Assembly (NCBI GenBank): GCA_964247055.1
Contig: OZ176056.1
Span: 1,736,001 to 1,800,000 of the forward strand
Source of the DNA: Paragordius varius
Taxonomy: Eukaryota; Nematomorpha
Reading direction: 5' to 3'
DNA: 64,000 nucleotides
The notes under the pieces were generated by a model. It had not been told where the DNA came from. It saw nothing but the letters and a program-made list of their open reading frames with translations, and did not search any database. Of the stretch, positions 1 through 12,490 are shown piece after piece (position 1 is the first letter of the stretch; each line of letters begins with the position of its first letter). The position numbers and the translations under genes were made by a program.

Positions 1-355
1 TATCTTCAAAGTCAATTCAATGTACCATATCAATATTGTGCGTGACACAAATAAAATTTTTTAAACCACCCTACATAGGCACACACCCCAAAGGCAATTA
101 TAATTAACGCTCTCTCCATAATTGATTTGATAAATTCACAACCATTTTTTTGTCATATATATTTTATTCCTTCTACACTTTGTTTGGTTGACAATCAAGT
201 TTTCCTAAATATTCTTTATATTCTAAAATCGGATTTCACAGAGCTATTTTTATAGCTAATTATCGTATATTTCTTATATAATCACCCCATCTTTCATCTA
301 ATTTATAAAAAGTTTAAAAATATGGAATTATTATTCAAATAAAAAACCATTGATA
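1..355 (+). promoter_or_regulatory. Hexokinase upstream region with a short uORF
   Basis: AT-rich sequence before the hexokinase ATG. No clear TATA or initiator element can be separated from the background. If transcription starts upstream of about 320, the 5' UTR holds a six-codon upstream ORF (322-342, peptide MELLFK, stop TAA) that ends 14 nt before the main ATG at 356. This uORF could dampen translation, but at this base composition it may be chance. Confidence 0.3.
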
Positions 356-3300
356 ATGATTGAAACGAGTTCAGATACATCGGCCAAATTTGGCAAAGAT
401 GTCATATTTTATCAATCACATCAGCCACAAGATCTTTACAAACGACGTGAAAATGTATTGATTTCTTTTTTCAACAAAAATATTTTTATATATTCAAATA
501 TTGTGTTTACATATAAAATCATGTTTAATTTATAAAATTTGGATAATGAAACTTAGTATTTTCACACTGGTAAATGTTTTTTTGTTGCCGATCACCTGAT
601 ATTTTTGCTCTGATTTTTAGTGACGTAATAATATGTAATAGCGTATGTATTATTAAATACATGTATGATGCAAATTAAATACACCAAATATATTTATGCC
701 ATACCAATCTAGCTTATTTGAATGTCAATAGTCAGTAATGATATTGATTAAGTATCAAAACGAAAATTTTATATAAAATTTAAACAAATATATATATCCT
801 ATAGGTTGAAAAAGTTTTAGCGCCACTAAAACTCAGTCCTGAAACGTACGAACAAATTAGAGATCAAATCATAGCTGAATTTGTTAAGGGCCTAGGGAAA
901 GAAACTAACAAAGATGCAACAATCAAAATGTTTCCATCATATGTTCGAGCTGTACCTGACGGAACAGGTTAATTGAAAGAATTAATTTTTTAAATTTCTC
1001 AAAATTTTGGGCAATTTAATGTTGCATATTTTATATTTACAAATTGAGTTGGTGTTTGCCCTTGATATTACTTTTTTATATGTGTGACGCAATGTCATAA
1101 ATAATTAAATGTATAATGTATGGGTTAGCAATTTAAGAAATTCGATACGTTTGTACATAAAATTATATAATAAGTAATATTTGAAATCTATTGATTTAAT
1201 TATAATTTTTTTTACAACTTTATTTTTTATGTAACAGAACAAGGCGATTTTTTGGCCCTTGATTTGGGAGGCACTAATTTTCGAGTCCTTAGAATAACGC
1301 TCGAAGGTAACAAAGTTAGCATGCAAAACAAAATTTACATGATTGCCAAAAAACTTATGAATGGTCCAGGAAGTGATGTAATACTTTTAAATTTTTTTCA
1401 AATCTATTTTTTGTCACCTAATTTTGTCATGCAGACGTGTTCCGATAATTTTGCTACAATTTTGTGCCCATTAGTTTAATTAAAAAAAAATGTTTTATGC
1501 CTATAAAATTAAGCATAATGAAATATCAATTTTGTGATAATTAATTAATGTTGAAAGCTAATAAGTTACAGCAATCAGAATAAAAATCAAAATTTAATCG
1601 TTTATCAATTTCATGGCCAAAAATAAAAAATTTTGATTATAGAATGCATCTTCAAAAAAACAGGAAATATTTGCTTTAAAAAGAACATTGGCATTTTTAC
1701 CCCTCAATAATTATTTGACTGTAAATTTAGATATTATAATTCAGATAATAACTTATTTACTTTGAATATTTATATCTTTAGCTATTTGATTATATTGGTG
1801 CCTGTTTGGCCGATTTCGTTAAAGAACAAGGTCTAGCTGGTCAAGCTCTACCTCTGGGATTCACTTTCAGTTTCCCTTGCAAACAAGAGGGCTTAACGCA
1901 TGCTCGACTAACGTCATGGACCAAAGGATTTACATGTCCAGGGGTCGTGGGGGAAGACGTTGTATTACTCTTACAAAAATCATTGGCAAAACATCCCGTA
2001 AAAATTATTTTTTTTACTCATCGTAAAACTATTAACACAATAAAAAATTTTAAGGAGTAAGTTTGATATTTGTTGAAATTTATAAGTGAAGCTTCACAAA
2101 TAATATTACGAAAAGAGCATACACACGGTTAATGAACAAAAATAAAAACGCCATCATGTTAATGTCGGCAAACATCTAATAAATAAGTTAATATATGTCA
2201 AATAACGGAAAAAATTGGTACAAGCTTTGGGTAAAGGATAACCACTGCTTTTATTTGAAATAAATTTTATAATTTTGATTTAATTACCAAAACAATATGT
2301 ACAAAACAATCGTATGCTTTTTGTTTTTTACCACAGAAATCAATCGTATGCTTATTGTTAATTAATTTTTGTTATTCATTTTTCGTTTTTACTGTTTAAT
2401 ATACATAAAAAATATGTGTGATGGAGTAGGAGTGTGGAAATGTTGCGACAGTCGTTGCTTTGTTAAATGACACAGTAGGGACCCTTATGGCCTGTGCTTT
2501 TCGTGACCCTGACACGATAGTTGGAATGATTTTAGGTGAGTTTTTTTAGTCTGTCCTAATTTGCCGCTTTTTAAAACCTAGTAAGCTAGAAACAAAATCA
2601 AACGCAACTAACTACACACATGTGCCGAAATTGAAGAAAATCTTTTCTATTTTCTAGCCCAAACTTTTCTCCATATACATATATTTTACTGCCAATGTAT
2701 ATGTACATCACTATTATAACCCGTTAACACAATGCCTAACTTATACTAACCAAACACAAAATATTCGTTAAATTTATATTAAAGTTAAAAACGAAGAGAG
2801 GTTTTAAAACTAAAATCTTATAGAGGAGATATATATATTGGATATTCTCAGTTCGTAATCTTGACGCAAATCCCTTAAAAACCAAAAATATAAAGCGTTC
2901 GCGTTTCACGCGATAAAATTATTTTGTATATACGTATATCTAAATGTCATTTTTTAAAGGTATTAAATTTAAATATCTACGTTATTATTGAAGGAAGCCC
3001 ATGGTATATGTTATCAACCGATAGCCCTTTTAAATGATACCGTTGGGACACTTATGTCATGTTCTTTCCTAGATCCAAACACTATGGTTGGCATTATTTT
3101 AGGTTAGTAAGATTAAAAATCAAATTTATAAACAAACTAAATACCTGCATGCGGGAGAATGTGGAGAATTTTTTGGTTCTGGCATGATTATATATATTGA
3201 ATTGAAAAATTTTAGAATGTTTGAATGGTCTTAAATAATTAATTGCATGTAATCCCTTTAAAGTTCAATATAAATTCTGAATTTTTATTATGTATGGTGA

Positions 3301-6300
3301 TGGGTATAAATTTATTAGGTTATTTGACATGTTTTTGAATTTAGTTTGTTGTTTAATTGCTACAAAATATCTCAAATCGAAATAAATTTTTAAGATGAAT
3401 AAAAAACATTACAGTGGTCGCATGAAAGAAAACATAATGTAATTATAAAATGTAAAAACATTTGGAATAAAAAGCATTTTCATACAAATATAATTGTTAA
3501 AAAACCATTTTTTATTACAATGATTAATTAATGCTTCTGTGAACTTTGCATGCTTATGCTTATATTACTAACAGTTATTTTGCTTTTATATATATAAACA
3601 CCTCTATATTATAAAGATATATATATTGCATGATAAATGGCTTTTTTCTTTTTGGCTCTGCATGTTTTGCTTTATATATATATATATATATATATTGATG
3701 GATATATTTTGATAATCTTGTTTACCAAATTTTTGGAAATATAGTACTTTTAAAATTTTGATACGAATTGGGATAGTTCTAGGCAAACTTACAGTGTTTT
3801 CAACACTAATGGCTTCACGGGCCGCATTTATATATATGAGCAAACATAAGGATTTTATTGACTGAAAAAGCAAATACAATATAGCAATTTTTTCTTGTTC
3901 TTGCCAATTAATTACATTTTAAATAAATTGTTAAGGAGATATTAATGTTATTCATATTTTGTTAACATATTTTTATAATTTGTAAACATCAAGTATCAGA
4001 AGGCTGCGTGTTGGCCCTCTGCTTTTAAATATTATGCAAGAAGTTATGTTAATTATAATATTATTACTTTATTATGTTAGTGATAAAATTGAATTGCATT
4101 TTTTTCAAAACAGTTGTTTAAAATATTTAATTTATTTGAAATCAAATCAGTTGTGGATAAATAGTAATATTGTTCGAAATCAATGCAGTGAAATAATTTT
4201 GATATGACACTTTTTTTCTTATTTACTTTAACCCATATAACTAATATATTGCTGTTTACGGTATAATAAGATAGTTGGCCCTTTTATCAGTTTTTAAACG
4301 TCTGAAATTTGTATATTTTTTTGCTTATGTTTATGTTATTTAGTATTTAATTCTTTTATGCATCACATTAAACTCTCATTAACTATCCCAATTTGTATCA
4401 ATGGGCATGATTTCATTATTTGTATCTATATATCAGACTTTTGCTAATAATTAATTTGCTTGTGCTTATTTCTTAAATCCTATTAAAAAATTTTCATAAA
4501 ATACATAGGAACTGGAAGTAATGCCTGTTATATGGAAAGACTGGAAAACGTAGAATTATGGGATGAGGATTATGATGAGCCTAAACAGGTAATTTGATTT
4601 TTCGTCAGTTTTAATTTATTTTTAGATACCCTTTTTAAATGATAAGTTATTATAAAATTTTGCCTTTTTATATTTATAGGTTATAATTAACACTGAATGG
4701 GGTGCATTTGGAAGTGATGGTGCATTAGATTTCATTCGTACAAAATACGATTATGATATTGATGCTAACTCTCTGAACCCTGGAAAACAAATGTAAGTTT
4801 TAAATTTATACAAATTTAGTTTTTAACAATTATTATTTTTGTTCTTTATACTCTAAAAAATATAACTATAAAGACAAAACATAAAAAAGAAAAACGCTGA
4901 TTTTTTATGATGAAAACCTAATTTTTGAATACCAATGTTATGGGTTCGAATAAAATCGTTTGGCTACACGCTTTATTTTATTTATCACAATTGTAACGCA
5001 GAAATTCAAGAAAAATTCTGTTTTTTTTAAAAAAATATTATTTGTCTTTTACTTTATATGTTTGGAGACTTTATAATTTCATTTTTACTGAATTTTAACT
5101 TTATAATTAGTTACGAAAAAATGATATCCGGTATGTATATGGGTGAAATTGTGCGTTTAGCCCTTGTGGATTTATGTGAGCAAGGACTCTTATTTAATGG
5201 AGCTGGTTCGGAAGAATTATTTACGCGTGGTCAATTTTTTACCAAATATGTCTCAGAAATTGAAAGGTATTAAATATTTTTTTTTTAACTTTCGTACTAT
5301 TATTATAGATAAACAAACTATGAATTCGAATGTTGTTGTTTAACTTTAAATTCAAATAAATTAGGCAGATTTGGAAAAATATTTAAAAATGCCCTAAATA
5401 GAACTTTTTATTTTTTTGCGTGTTTATATGTGATATTATACTTTTATGCTGTCTCACAATATTTTTTAGTTTAACCTATTATATGAATATCTTGTAAAAT
5501 AATCAAACAATATGCCCTTTTTTGTGCAGTGATGGAAGTGATGATTTTACCAACACACGCCAAGTCTTGGATGAAATTGGGATCGAATTTGTGAGTCAAG
5601 AAGATTGTGCCATTGTTCAATACACGTGTGCTTTGATTTCTGCGCGGGCCGCTTACTTAGCCTCTGCAGGTATATTTTCCCAAAATATTTTAATTTCTTT
5701 TTATACTTTGCGAGATATAGGGAATTTATAAATTATTTTTTTTCAAATATCATGGTACCCTTTCCTAATTTTCCAAAAAGGTCCTATTTTTTTAGTTATA
5801 TACCATTTACAATTCAAAATCACCCTCAAACAAAAACAATTTTAATTCACCCTAAAAATAATTTGTGTTTTCCGGCTAATATAACTCATCATAAATAGAA
5901 ATACAGTATGCATTTTAATGTCTGTTAAGTAATTTTATTGCCTGCCAAATAACATAAATGGTTTATCAAAAGCGTAAAATACTGACCCACGAAATTATTT
6001 CGTAGTACACATATGAAAGAAGATTGACGTGAGAATTAACATAGGCTTTAATTTGATGGATATTTTGTAATGTTAAATTTTGGGAATATTATAGCAATTT
6101 ATGTTAACATTTTTAATATTTTTGTTACGTATTTAGATGCGGAATTTTGTGGGTTTTTATCTTTGATAAATTAATAAATAGTAAAATAGTATTTTAAGAT
6201 ATTATGTTAATTATTCCTAAATTTAATAATAAATATTTTTCAACATGCTAAATACCTGTATTAATTAATCTTGGTATCATAATATTATATAGTTGTTATT

Positions 6301-9300
6301 ACTAATTAAAAAAACACAGGTAAATATATATTTGTGAAAATTTAAGTAGATTTTTGTCTTTTATGTTTTGCATTATTTTTATCAGGTAAAAATTGCGGTT
6401 TTTAATAATTTTCCTAAAAATTAAGTTTTTTTTGTTTTTTAGGTTTTGCATTGTTAGTTGTAATTAATTACTACATATTTTGGACATTTTAATAATTACA
6501 GGTAAAAATTGCGGTTTTTAACAAATTTAGTAAAAATTTTGTTTTTTTTTGTTTTTTTAGGTTTTGCATTGTTAATTGTAATTAACTACTACATATTTTG
6601 GACATTTTAATAATTACAGGTAAAAATTGCGGTTTTTAACAAATTTAGTAAAAATTTTGTTTTTTTTGTTTTTTTAGGTTTTGCATTGTTAATTGTAATT
6701 AACTACTACATATTTTGGACATTTTAATAATTACAGGTAAAAATTGCGGTTTTTAACAAATTCAGTAAATATTTAGTTTTTTTGTTTTTTTAGGTTTTGC
6801 ATTGTTAATTGTAACTAACTACTGCATATTTTGGACATTATAATAATTACAAAATTTAGTAAAAAGTTAATTTTTTTGTTTTAGAGGATTTTCATTGTTA
6901 ATTGTAATTAATTAATTTTGGACATTTCAATTAATAAAGGTAAAAAGTGAGGTTGTTTTTATATTTAATAAAATTTAATATTTTCTTGTTTTTTTTATTT
7001 AATATTGTTAATTGTATACTACATATTTGGAAATTTTGATAAATACAGGTGAAAATGGCGGTTAAATTTCAAATGTAACATTTTTTGTATCTTGTATCAT
7101 TGTTATTTAATTAATTACTAAATATTTTGGACATTTAAAAAACTTGTGTAAATTGCGGTTTTTATTAAATTAGTAAATTTTATTTTTTGTTCAACCTTGC
7201 TAATATATTTATCACTATATATTTGTGATACATTGATATATACAGGTAAAAATTACTATGACTTGAGGTTTTTTGAATTTTTTAAAATATTTTTTTTACA
7301 TTGATAACTTATATAATTAATATAGTTAACATATCTGAGTAGGTAAAAATGCATGTTACGGTTTTATGTTTGACATTTTATTTTCCATCAACTATTTATA
7401 TTTTAACAAACACCTTATGTCACCAAAGATTGAAAATAGGATCAAGATATATAAACATCTTTTAAAGTATCTGAATATCGCCAAATATAAAAAAATTTAT
7501 TTAAATTATAAATGTATAATTATACAAAATATTCATATTATGTTTAAAATTAACATTCTTCTTATTGATATTAATACAGGTAATTTGTTTATATAAATGA
7601 TGTACGATGCGGTGTACGTTCATGATGATCATATGGATTGAAGAATAGTATAAGATGCAGATAATCCTGAAAATTTTAATCACCATCATTTTTTAGGTAG
7701 ATTCTATCACCTAAAATATAAGATAATTGATATATTAGAAAATTGATACCTTAAATATTGGGGGAAACATTCATAGTTTGAAAGGGAACTCAAAAGGTTG
7801 ACTTGGCTTTTTAACAACTAAATTTGCAAAAAAATATTTTCTTCATGATAAAATATTCAAAAATGATACTTTATTTTACGTTTTCGTTTTACCATCCTAA
7901 ACTATAAATATAAAAAATTATTCTTCACCAAAGCAAACAATGTTAGTGTTGCCTGCTTTTGGAGTGCCCTTGCATTCCAAGCTTTTGAAAAAAATTATTT
8001 GTTTCTATTTTTTATTTGACGTCATTGGTATGGTGAAATCATATAAGCCTTTTCATATTTATAGTTTAGGATGGTACAACGAAAAAAAACATAAAGTATC
8101 ATTTTTGAATATTTTATCATGAAGAAAATATTTTTTTGCAAATTTAGTTGTTAAAAAGCCAAGTCAACCTTTTGAGTTTCCTTTCAAACTATATATGTTT
8201 CCCCCAATATTTAAATATGTTGAAAATACTTCTAGAATCCAGGTATCAATTTTCTAATATATCAATTTTCTTATATTTTAGGTAATCTACCTAAAAAATG
8301 ATGGTGATCAAAATTTTCAGGATTATCTACATCTTATACTATTCTTCAATCCATATGATTATCATAAACGCACACCGCATCGTACATCATTTATATAAAC
8401 AAATTACCTGTATTAATATCAATAAGAAGAATGTTTCAAACATAATATGAATATTTTGTATAATTATACATTTATTTAAATAAATTTATTTATATTTGGC
8501 GATATTCAGATACTTTAAAAGATGTTTTATATATCTTGATCTTATTTTCAATCTTTGGTATAAGTTGTTTGTTAAAATATAAATAGTTGATTTGGAAAAT
8601 AAAATGTCAAACATAAAACCGTAACATGCATTTTTACCTACTCAGATATGTTAACTATATTTATTATATAAGTTATCAATGTAAAAAAAATATTTTAAAA
8701 AATTCAAAAAACCGCAAGTCATAGTAATTTTTACCTGTATATATCAATGTATCACAAATATATAGTGATAAATAAATTAGCAAGGTTGAACAAAAAATAA
8801 AATTTACTAATTTAATAAAAACCGCAATTTACACAAGTTTTTTAAATGTCCAAAATATTTAGTAATTAATTAAATAACAATGATACAAGATACAAAAAAT
8901 GTTACATTTGAAATTTGTTAAAAACCGCCATTTTCACCTCTATTTATTAAAATTTCCAAATATGTAGTAAATTACAATTAACAATATTAAATAAAAAAAC
9001 AAGAAAATATTAAATTTTATTAAATATAAAAACAACCTCATTTTTTACCTTTATTAATTGAAATGTCCAAAATTAATTAATTGCAATTAACAATGAAAAT
9101 CCTCTAAAACAAAAAAAACAAAATTTTTAATGAATTTGTTTAAAACCACAATTTTTACCTGTAATTATTAAAATGTCCAAAATATGTAGTAGTTAATTAC
9201 AATTAACAATGCAAAACCTAAAAAACTAAATTTTTAGTAAATTTATTAAAAACCGCAATTTTTAACTCTATTTGTTATAAAGTCCAAAATATGTAGTAAT

Positions 9301-11535
9301 TAATTACAACTAACAATGCAAAACCTAAAAAACAAAAAAAAACTAAATTTTTAGGAAATTTATTAAAAACCGCAATTTTTACCTGATAAAAATAATGCAA
9401 AACATAAAAAAATCTACTTAAATTTTCACAAATATATATTTACCTGTGTTTTTTTAATTAGTAATAACAACTATATAAAATTATAATACCAAGATTGATT
9501 AATACAGGTATTTAGCATGTTGAAAAATATTTATTATTAAATTTAGGAATAATTAACATAAAATATCTTAAAATACGTATTTTACTATTTATTAATTTAT
9601 CAAAGATAAAAACCCACAAAATTCCGCATCTAAATACGTAACAACAATATTACAAATGTTAACATAAATTGCTATAATATTCCCAAAATTTATCATTACA
9701 AAATATCCATCAAATTAAAGCCTATGTTAATTCTCACGTCAATCTTCTTTCATATGTGTACTACGAAATAATTTCGTGGGTCAGTATTTTACGCTTTTGA
9801 TAAACCATTTATGTTATTTGGCAGGCAATAAAATTACTTAACAGACATTAAAATGCATACTGTATATCTTTCTGACATAGTGCACATTATTTTTTTAGTA
9901 TTATTTTAAATTTAAACAAAATTTCATTTTTAAATATCATAAAATATAAATAATTTTTAATTAAAAAAATTTGAGGTGTAATGGTTTATTATTAAGAAAA
10001 CATGTTTCCCATAGCCCATAATAATATATTTGAAGGATAAAATTTAATTTTTTATTTGCATTCATTATATTTGAAAATATTTTTAATCGATAAAAGATGA
10101 GCTTTGTAAAAACATAAAGAATATACTAATATTTTTTAGATATAAAAAACCCCTATTTTTTAATATAACATATCGTTTTGTGTTTAGGTTTCAATTACAG
10201 TAGGAGAATTAATTAGGCACAAAATTTTATATTCACAATATAATACTTTTAGGTAAATCAAGCATTAAATAATATGTATTTTTAAAAAAAATTATATTAA
10301 TTTTTGTATTTTTTTTCTCTGTTATACTATAAATATTGAATTATGCAGCCAAAACGTAAAAACTCAAAGACAAATACTTTTTCTTTCAAAACATAATCAA
10401 ATTTTTTAAACCACAATTTTCATACATAAACTATTTAATTATAATAATACCATAAATTAATTGTATGTTACCATTCTGCATCTCTATTTCATACTTTGCA
10501 ATGTTTAAAACAATTGAGCTATATGAAGAGTAGAGCATTGTTTTAAAAAATATTTGTCTTTAATGTGGTTTAACATTTTTTTTCCTATAGGTGTGGCAGC
10601 CATTTTAAATAAAATGAACCGACCTAAAGTTACAGTAGCCGTTGATGGTTCCTTATACAGATATCATCCGAAGTTTCACAATCTCATGATGGATAAAATT
10701 GCCAAGCTTACAAAAGATATTGAGGTAAATTTCATTATAGATTTGAGATTTTTTTGGAAAACATCTACTAATCTGTTACTTTAACATTTTAATACTTTTT
10801 TTGCGCATCTCTATGGGACAGTTCTGATTTAAATACTTTAAAAATATTTAGGAATTTGCGTACAAAAATATTAATTATATGATATTTAAAGTGTATATTC
10901 ATAAATTATATATAAAAAACCCTAATCTCAAATCTTAAATTATAAATCCGTTTAAAATAGAAATTATAAAAAGCTAAAACCATTTTTTTCAAAGGACGCC
11001 ATACTTTTTTAACCCTTGATTTTTTACATGCGAAGAATTCTTTATATATTATTTTGCAACCTAAATGGATGAATTCTTGATAAAAAATTAAGATTGTTTT
11101 TTAATTTTCTTTCATTTTCTTTTTGTGCTTTTATAGTATAAACTCATTCTGTCTGAGGACGGGAGTGGGAAAGGAGCTGCCCTAGTTGCCGCCGTGGCTT
11201 GTCGATTAGCGCGCGAAAAAACTCAATCAAATCCAAACCTTCTTTCAACAGCTGACGATAATTCTGACTTATTATCATTATCAAATCAATCAAAGGATAT
11301 TCATCATACATTATCAAATTCAAACATAAAGTCTGATTCAAAATCCAACATGTCAGAAATAAATGCCCAAAATATAAGTCACATTACAATGTACAATAGT
11401 ACGCATGATAAATCTGCTACTAAAGTCCTACAAGATAATTTTACTAAATTAAATTTGCAAAGCAATTTACTACAAAGCACTCCAAACAACACAAATTCTG
11501 CCTTAAATAACGATTTGGGAGATGACCATTTATAG
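356..11535 (+). CDS. HK: Hexokinase (single-domain, ~581 aa), 11 exons
   Basis: ATP-dependent hexose 6-phosphorylation, the first step of glycolysis; probably cytosolic (no signal peptide or membrane segment seen). Exons: 356-454, 805-967, 1238-1377, 1782-1997, 2430-2535, 4509-4588, 4680-4792, 5111-5266, 5530-5669, 10591-10724, 11137-11535. All introns are GT..AG and the sum (1746 nt) closes on the TAG at 11535. Motifs in order: [13 protein letters not shown] (~residue 93), LGFTFSFPC and WTKGF for sugar binding, LLNDTVGTL with catalytic Asp at ~220, [44 protein letters not shown] and [16 protein letters not shown] for ATP. Length matches one ~50-kDa hexokinase unit rather than the duplicated vertebrate form. 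The last ~100 residues after [10 protein letters not shown] are Asn/Ser-rich and not part of the family fold. Exon 1 (33 aa) is the least certain piece; its frame and donor fit, but it is poorly conserved. Exon 5 has a duplicate at 2994-3102. Confidence 0.93.
2994..3102 (+). CDS. HK: Alternative hexokinase catalytic exon (duplicate of exon 5)
   Basis: A 109-nt open segment between AG (2992-2993) and GT (3103-3104) encodes a second version of the catalytic strand: ...[17 protein letters not shown], against [17 protein letters not shown] in the 106-nt exon at 2430-2535. Both enter in phase 0 and leave in phase 1 with the same split Gly codon, so either can join exon 4 (ending 1997) to exon 6 (starting 4509). 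Including both would shift the frame, because each is 1 mod 3, so use must be exclusive. The Asn-Asp pair for glucose binding and catalysis is kept in both. Much of the difference between the copies lies at third positions, which argues for an old duplicate kept by selection rather than a dead copy. The N-terminal ~10 residues differ strongly. I infer mutually exclusive splicing; no transcript data are available. Confidence 0.82.
5904..9862. mobile_element. Giant fold-back element (3.96 kb inverted repeat), Tc1/mariner-like ends
   Basis: Two long arms, 5904-7911 and 8056-9862, are reverse complements of each other with only scattered differences and copy-number changes in internal repeats. 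They are separated by a ~145-bp spacer. The ends read CAGTATGCAT...ATGCATACTG and are flanked by TA on both sides (5902-5903 and 9863-9864). Removing the element and one TA restores gaaaTAtatcttt, the consensus interior of the host MITE. The TA duplication and CAGT terminus point to transposition by a Tc1/mariner-type enzyme. No transposase is encoded, so it is non-autonomous. It lies in the hexokinase intron between the exons at 5530-5669 and 10591-10724. The high arm identity suggests a fairly recent insertion or gene conversion between arms. Confidence 0.92.
6384..7260. repeat. ~118-bp tandem repeats inside the fold-back arm
   Basis: The left arm holds four good copies of a ~118-bp unit (starting near 6384, 6501, 6619 and 6737), each with GGTAAAAATTGCGGTTTTTAA, a poly-T tract, GGTTTTGCATTGTTAATTG and TATTTTGGACATTTTAATAA; more eroded copies follow to about 7260. 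The right arm (about 8800-9390) has fewer copies in inverse orientation, which accounts for most of its ~200-bp shorter length. Confidence 0.85.
10345..10560. mobile_element. CAGTAAAAATT-family remnant in hexokinase intron
   Basis: Contains CCAAAACGTAAAAACTCAAA, GACAAATACTTTTTCTTTC and a matching right side with AAATATTTGTCTTTA; the outer termini are missing. A second fragment of the same family lies at about 10960-11100 (TTTTTAACCCTTGATTTTTT). Confidence 0.55.
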
Positions 11536-11720
11536 ATAGATTGCGTATATAAGCAAAAAAAACGATAATCAATTTATTGCGCTTTTGTTTATATCACACA
11601 GATACATTGTTTACGAAACACCCCCGTGAAATTTTAACCATAATAATAGTGTATTCTAGTCATTACTTAATCTTTAAAACATTACATAATATGGTTGTTT
11701 TAAACAATTAATTTCCGGAA

Positions 11721-11726
11721 AATAAA
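11721..11726 (+). promoter_or_regulatory. Candidate hexokinase polyadenylation signal AATAAA
   Basis: First clear AATAAA hexamer I see downstream of the hexokinase stop codon, about 185 nt into the presumed 3' UTR. AATAAA is frequent by chance in DNA this AT-rich, so the assignment is tentative. Confidence 0.35.
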
Positions 11727-12272
11727 ACAGAATTTTTGAATACAAGACATATCAATCACCCAACCATATTTTTAAATCCTAATAAATACTCATTACACCT
11801 TTTCCCGCACTTTTTATTAGACTACTATTTAAAGCACAACTTGGAAAATGCATCAAAAACATTTTTTTGGCTTTCAAAATACGGATGATGGATATAAAAT
11901 AAAATACTCTTCTTTATAGCCAATGCAATTATATGTGATTTTTCCATGTTTTTTTTGCAAACATGCATCCCCCCCTTTTTTTAAAGCAAATGAATGATAT
12001 AATTTATAATTTTGTCATTGTAAAAAAATATTCTTTTAACTTATTATAAAACAATATTTTTAATATTTACAACAATTTGGTGGCGCTTAAAATTTTGTCT
12101 TTAATAATTAATTATGTATACATACATGTGTTGGTAGGATTTTTAAGATGATGGCGAAATTTTAATAATAATATTAATAAAATGTGAAAATCATTTACTA
12201 TATTATAATTACATACCTCCATGCTATACATCATATTAATAAATATAATTAAACCATAAAAAATTAGTTTCA

Positions 12273-12490
12273 CAGTAAAAATTGTTATCAGACAAAAGGT
12301 AAAACATAAACCCGATGATATTCAAAAGACAAACCTTGATATTTCCTCTGTATATTAAAATATATATTATACATCTCTATATACTTTTCAATTTGGAACA
12401 ATGAGTAATATTAAAAATAAACAAGTTTAAAATTAAAAAAATATTTATCTTTATATTTTACGTATTATCTGTTTGAATATTTTAAAATCG
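12273..12490. mobile_element. CAGTAAAAATT-family MITE, decayed
   Basis: Left end CAGTAAAAATTGTTATCAGA and ACAAAAGGTAAAACATAAA; right side TTATATTTTACGTATTATCT. In the convergent intergenic region. Confidence 0.65.

Larger units (their letters stand above)
5797..9985. mobile_element. CACCC-family MITE split by the fold-back element
   Basis: Left part 5797-5903 begins TATACCATTTACAATTCAAA with CACCCT repeats and GGCTAATATAACTCATCAT. The right part resumes at 9864 with TATCTTTCTGACATAG and ends in a worn inverted terminus (GAGGTGTAATGGT) near 9985. The two parts join exactly into the interior consensus shared with copies at 27469 and 50091. This dates the fold-back insertion after the MITE insertion. 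Confidence 0.85.

Noticed and set aside
6384-6850. Regular ~118-bp repeats that might suggest a CRISPR-like or satellite array
   Set aside because: Repeats are contiguous without unique spacers, lie inside a transposon arm and belong to an animal genome.
7366-7689. ORFs on both strands within the fold-back arm
   Set aside because: They are AT-rich open stretches in a palindrome with no family resemblance and no matching constraint in the other arm.
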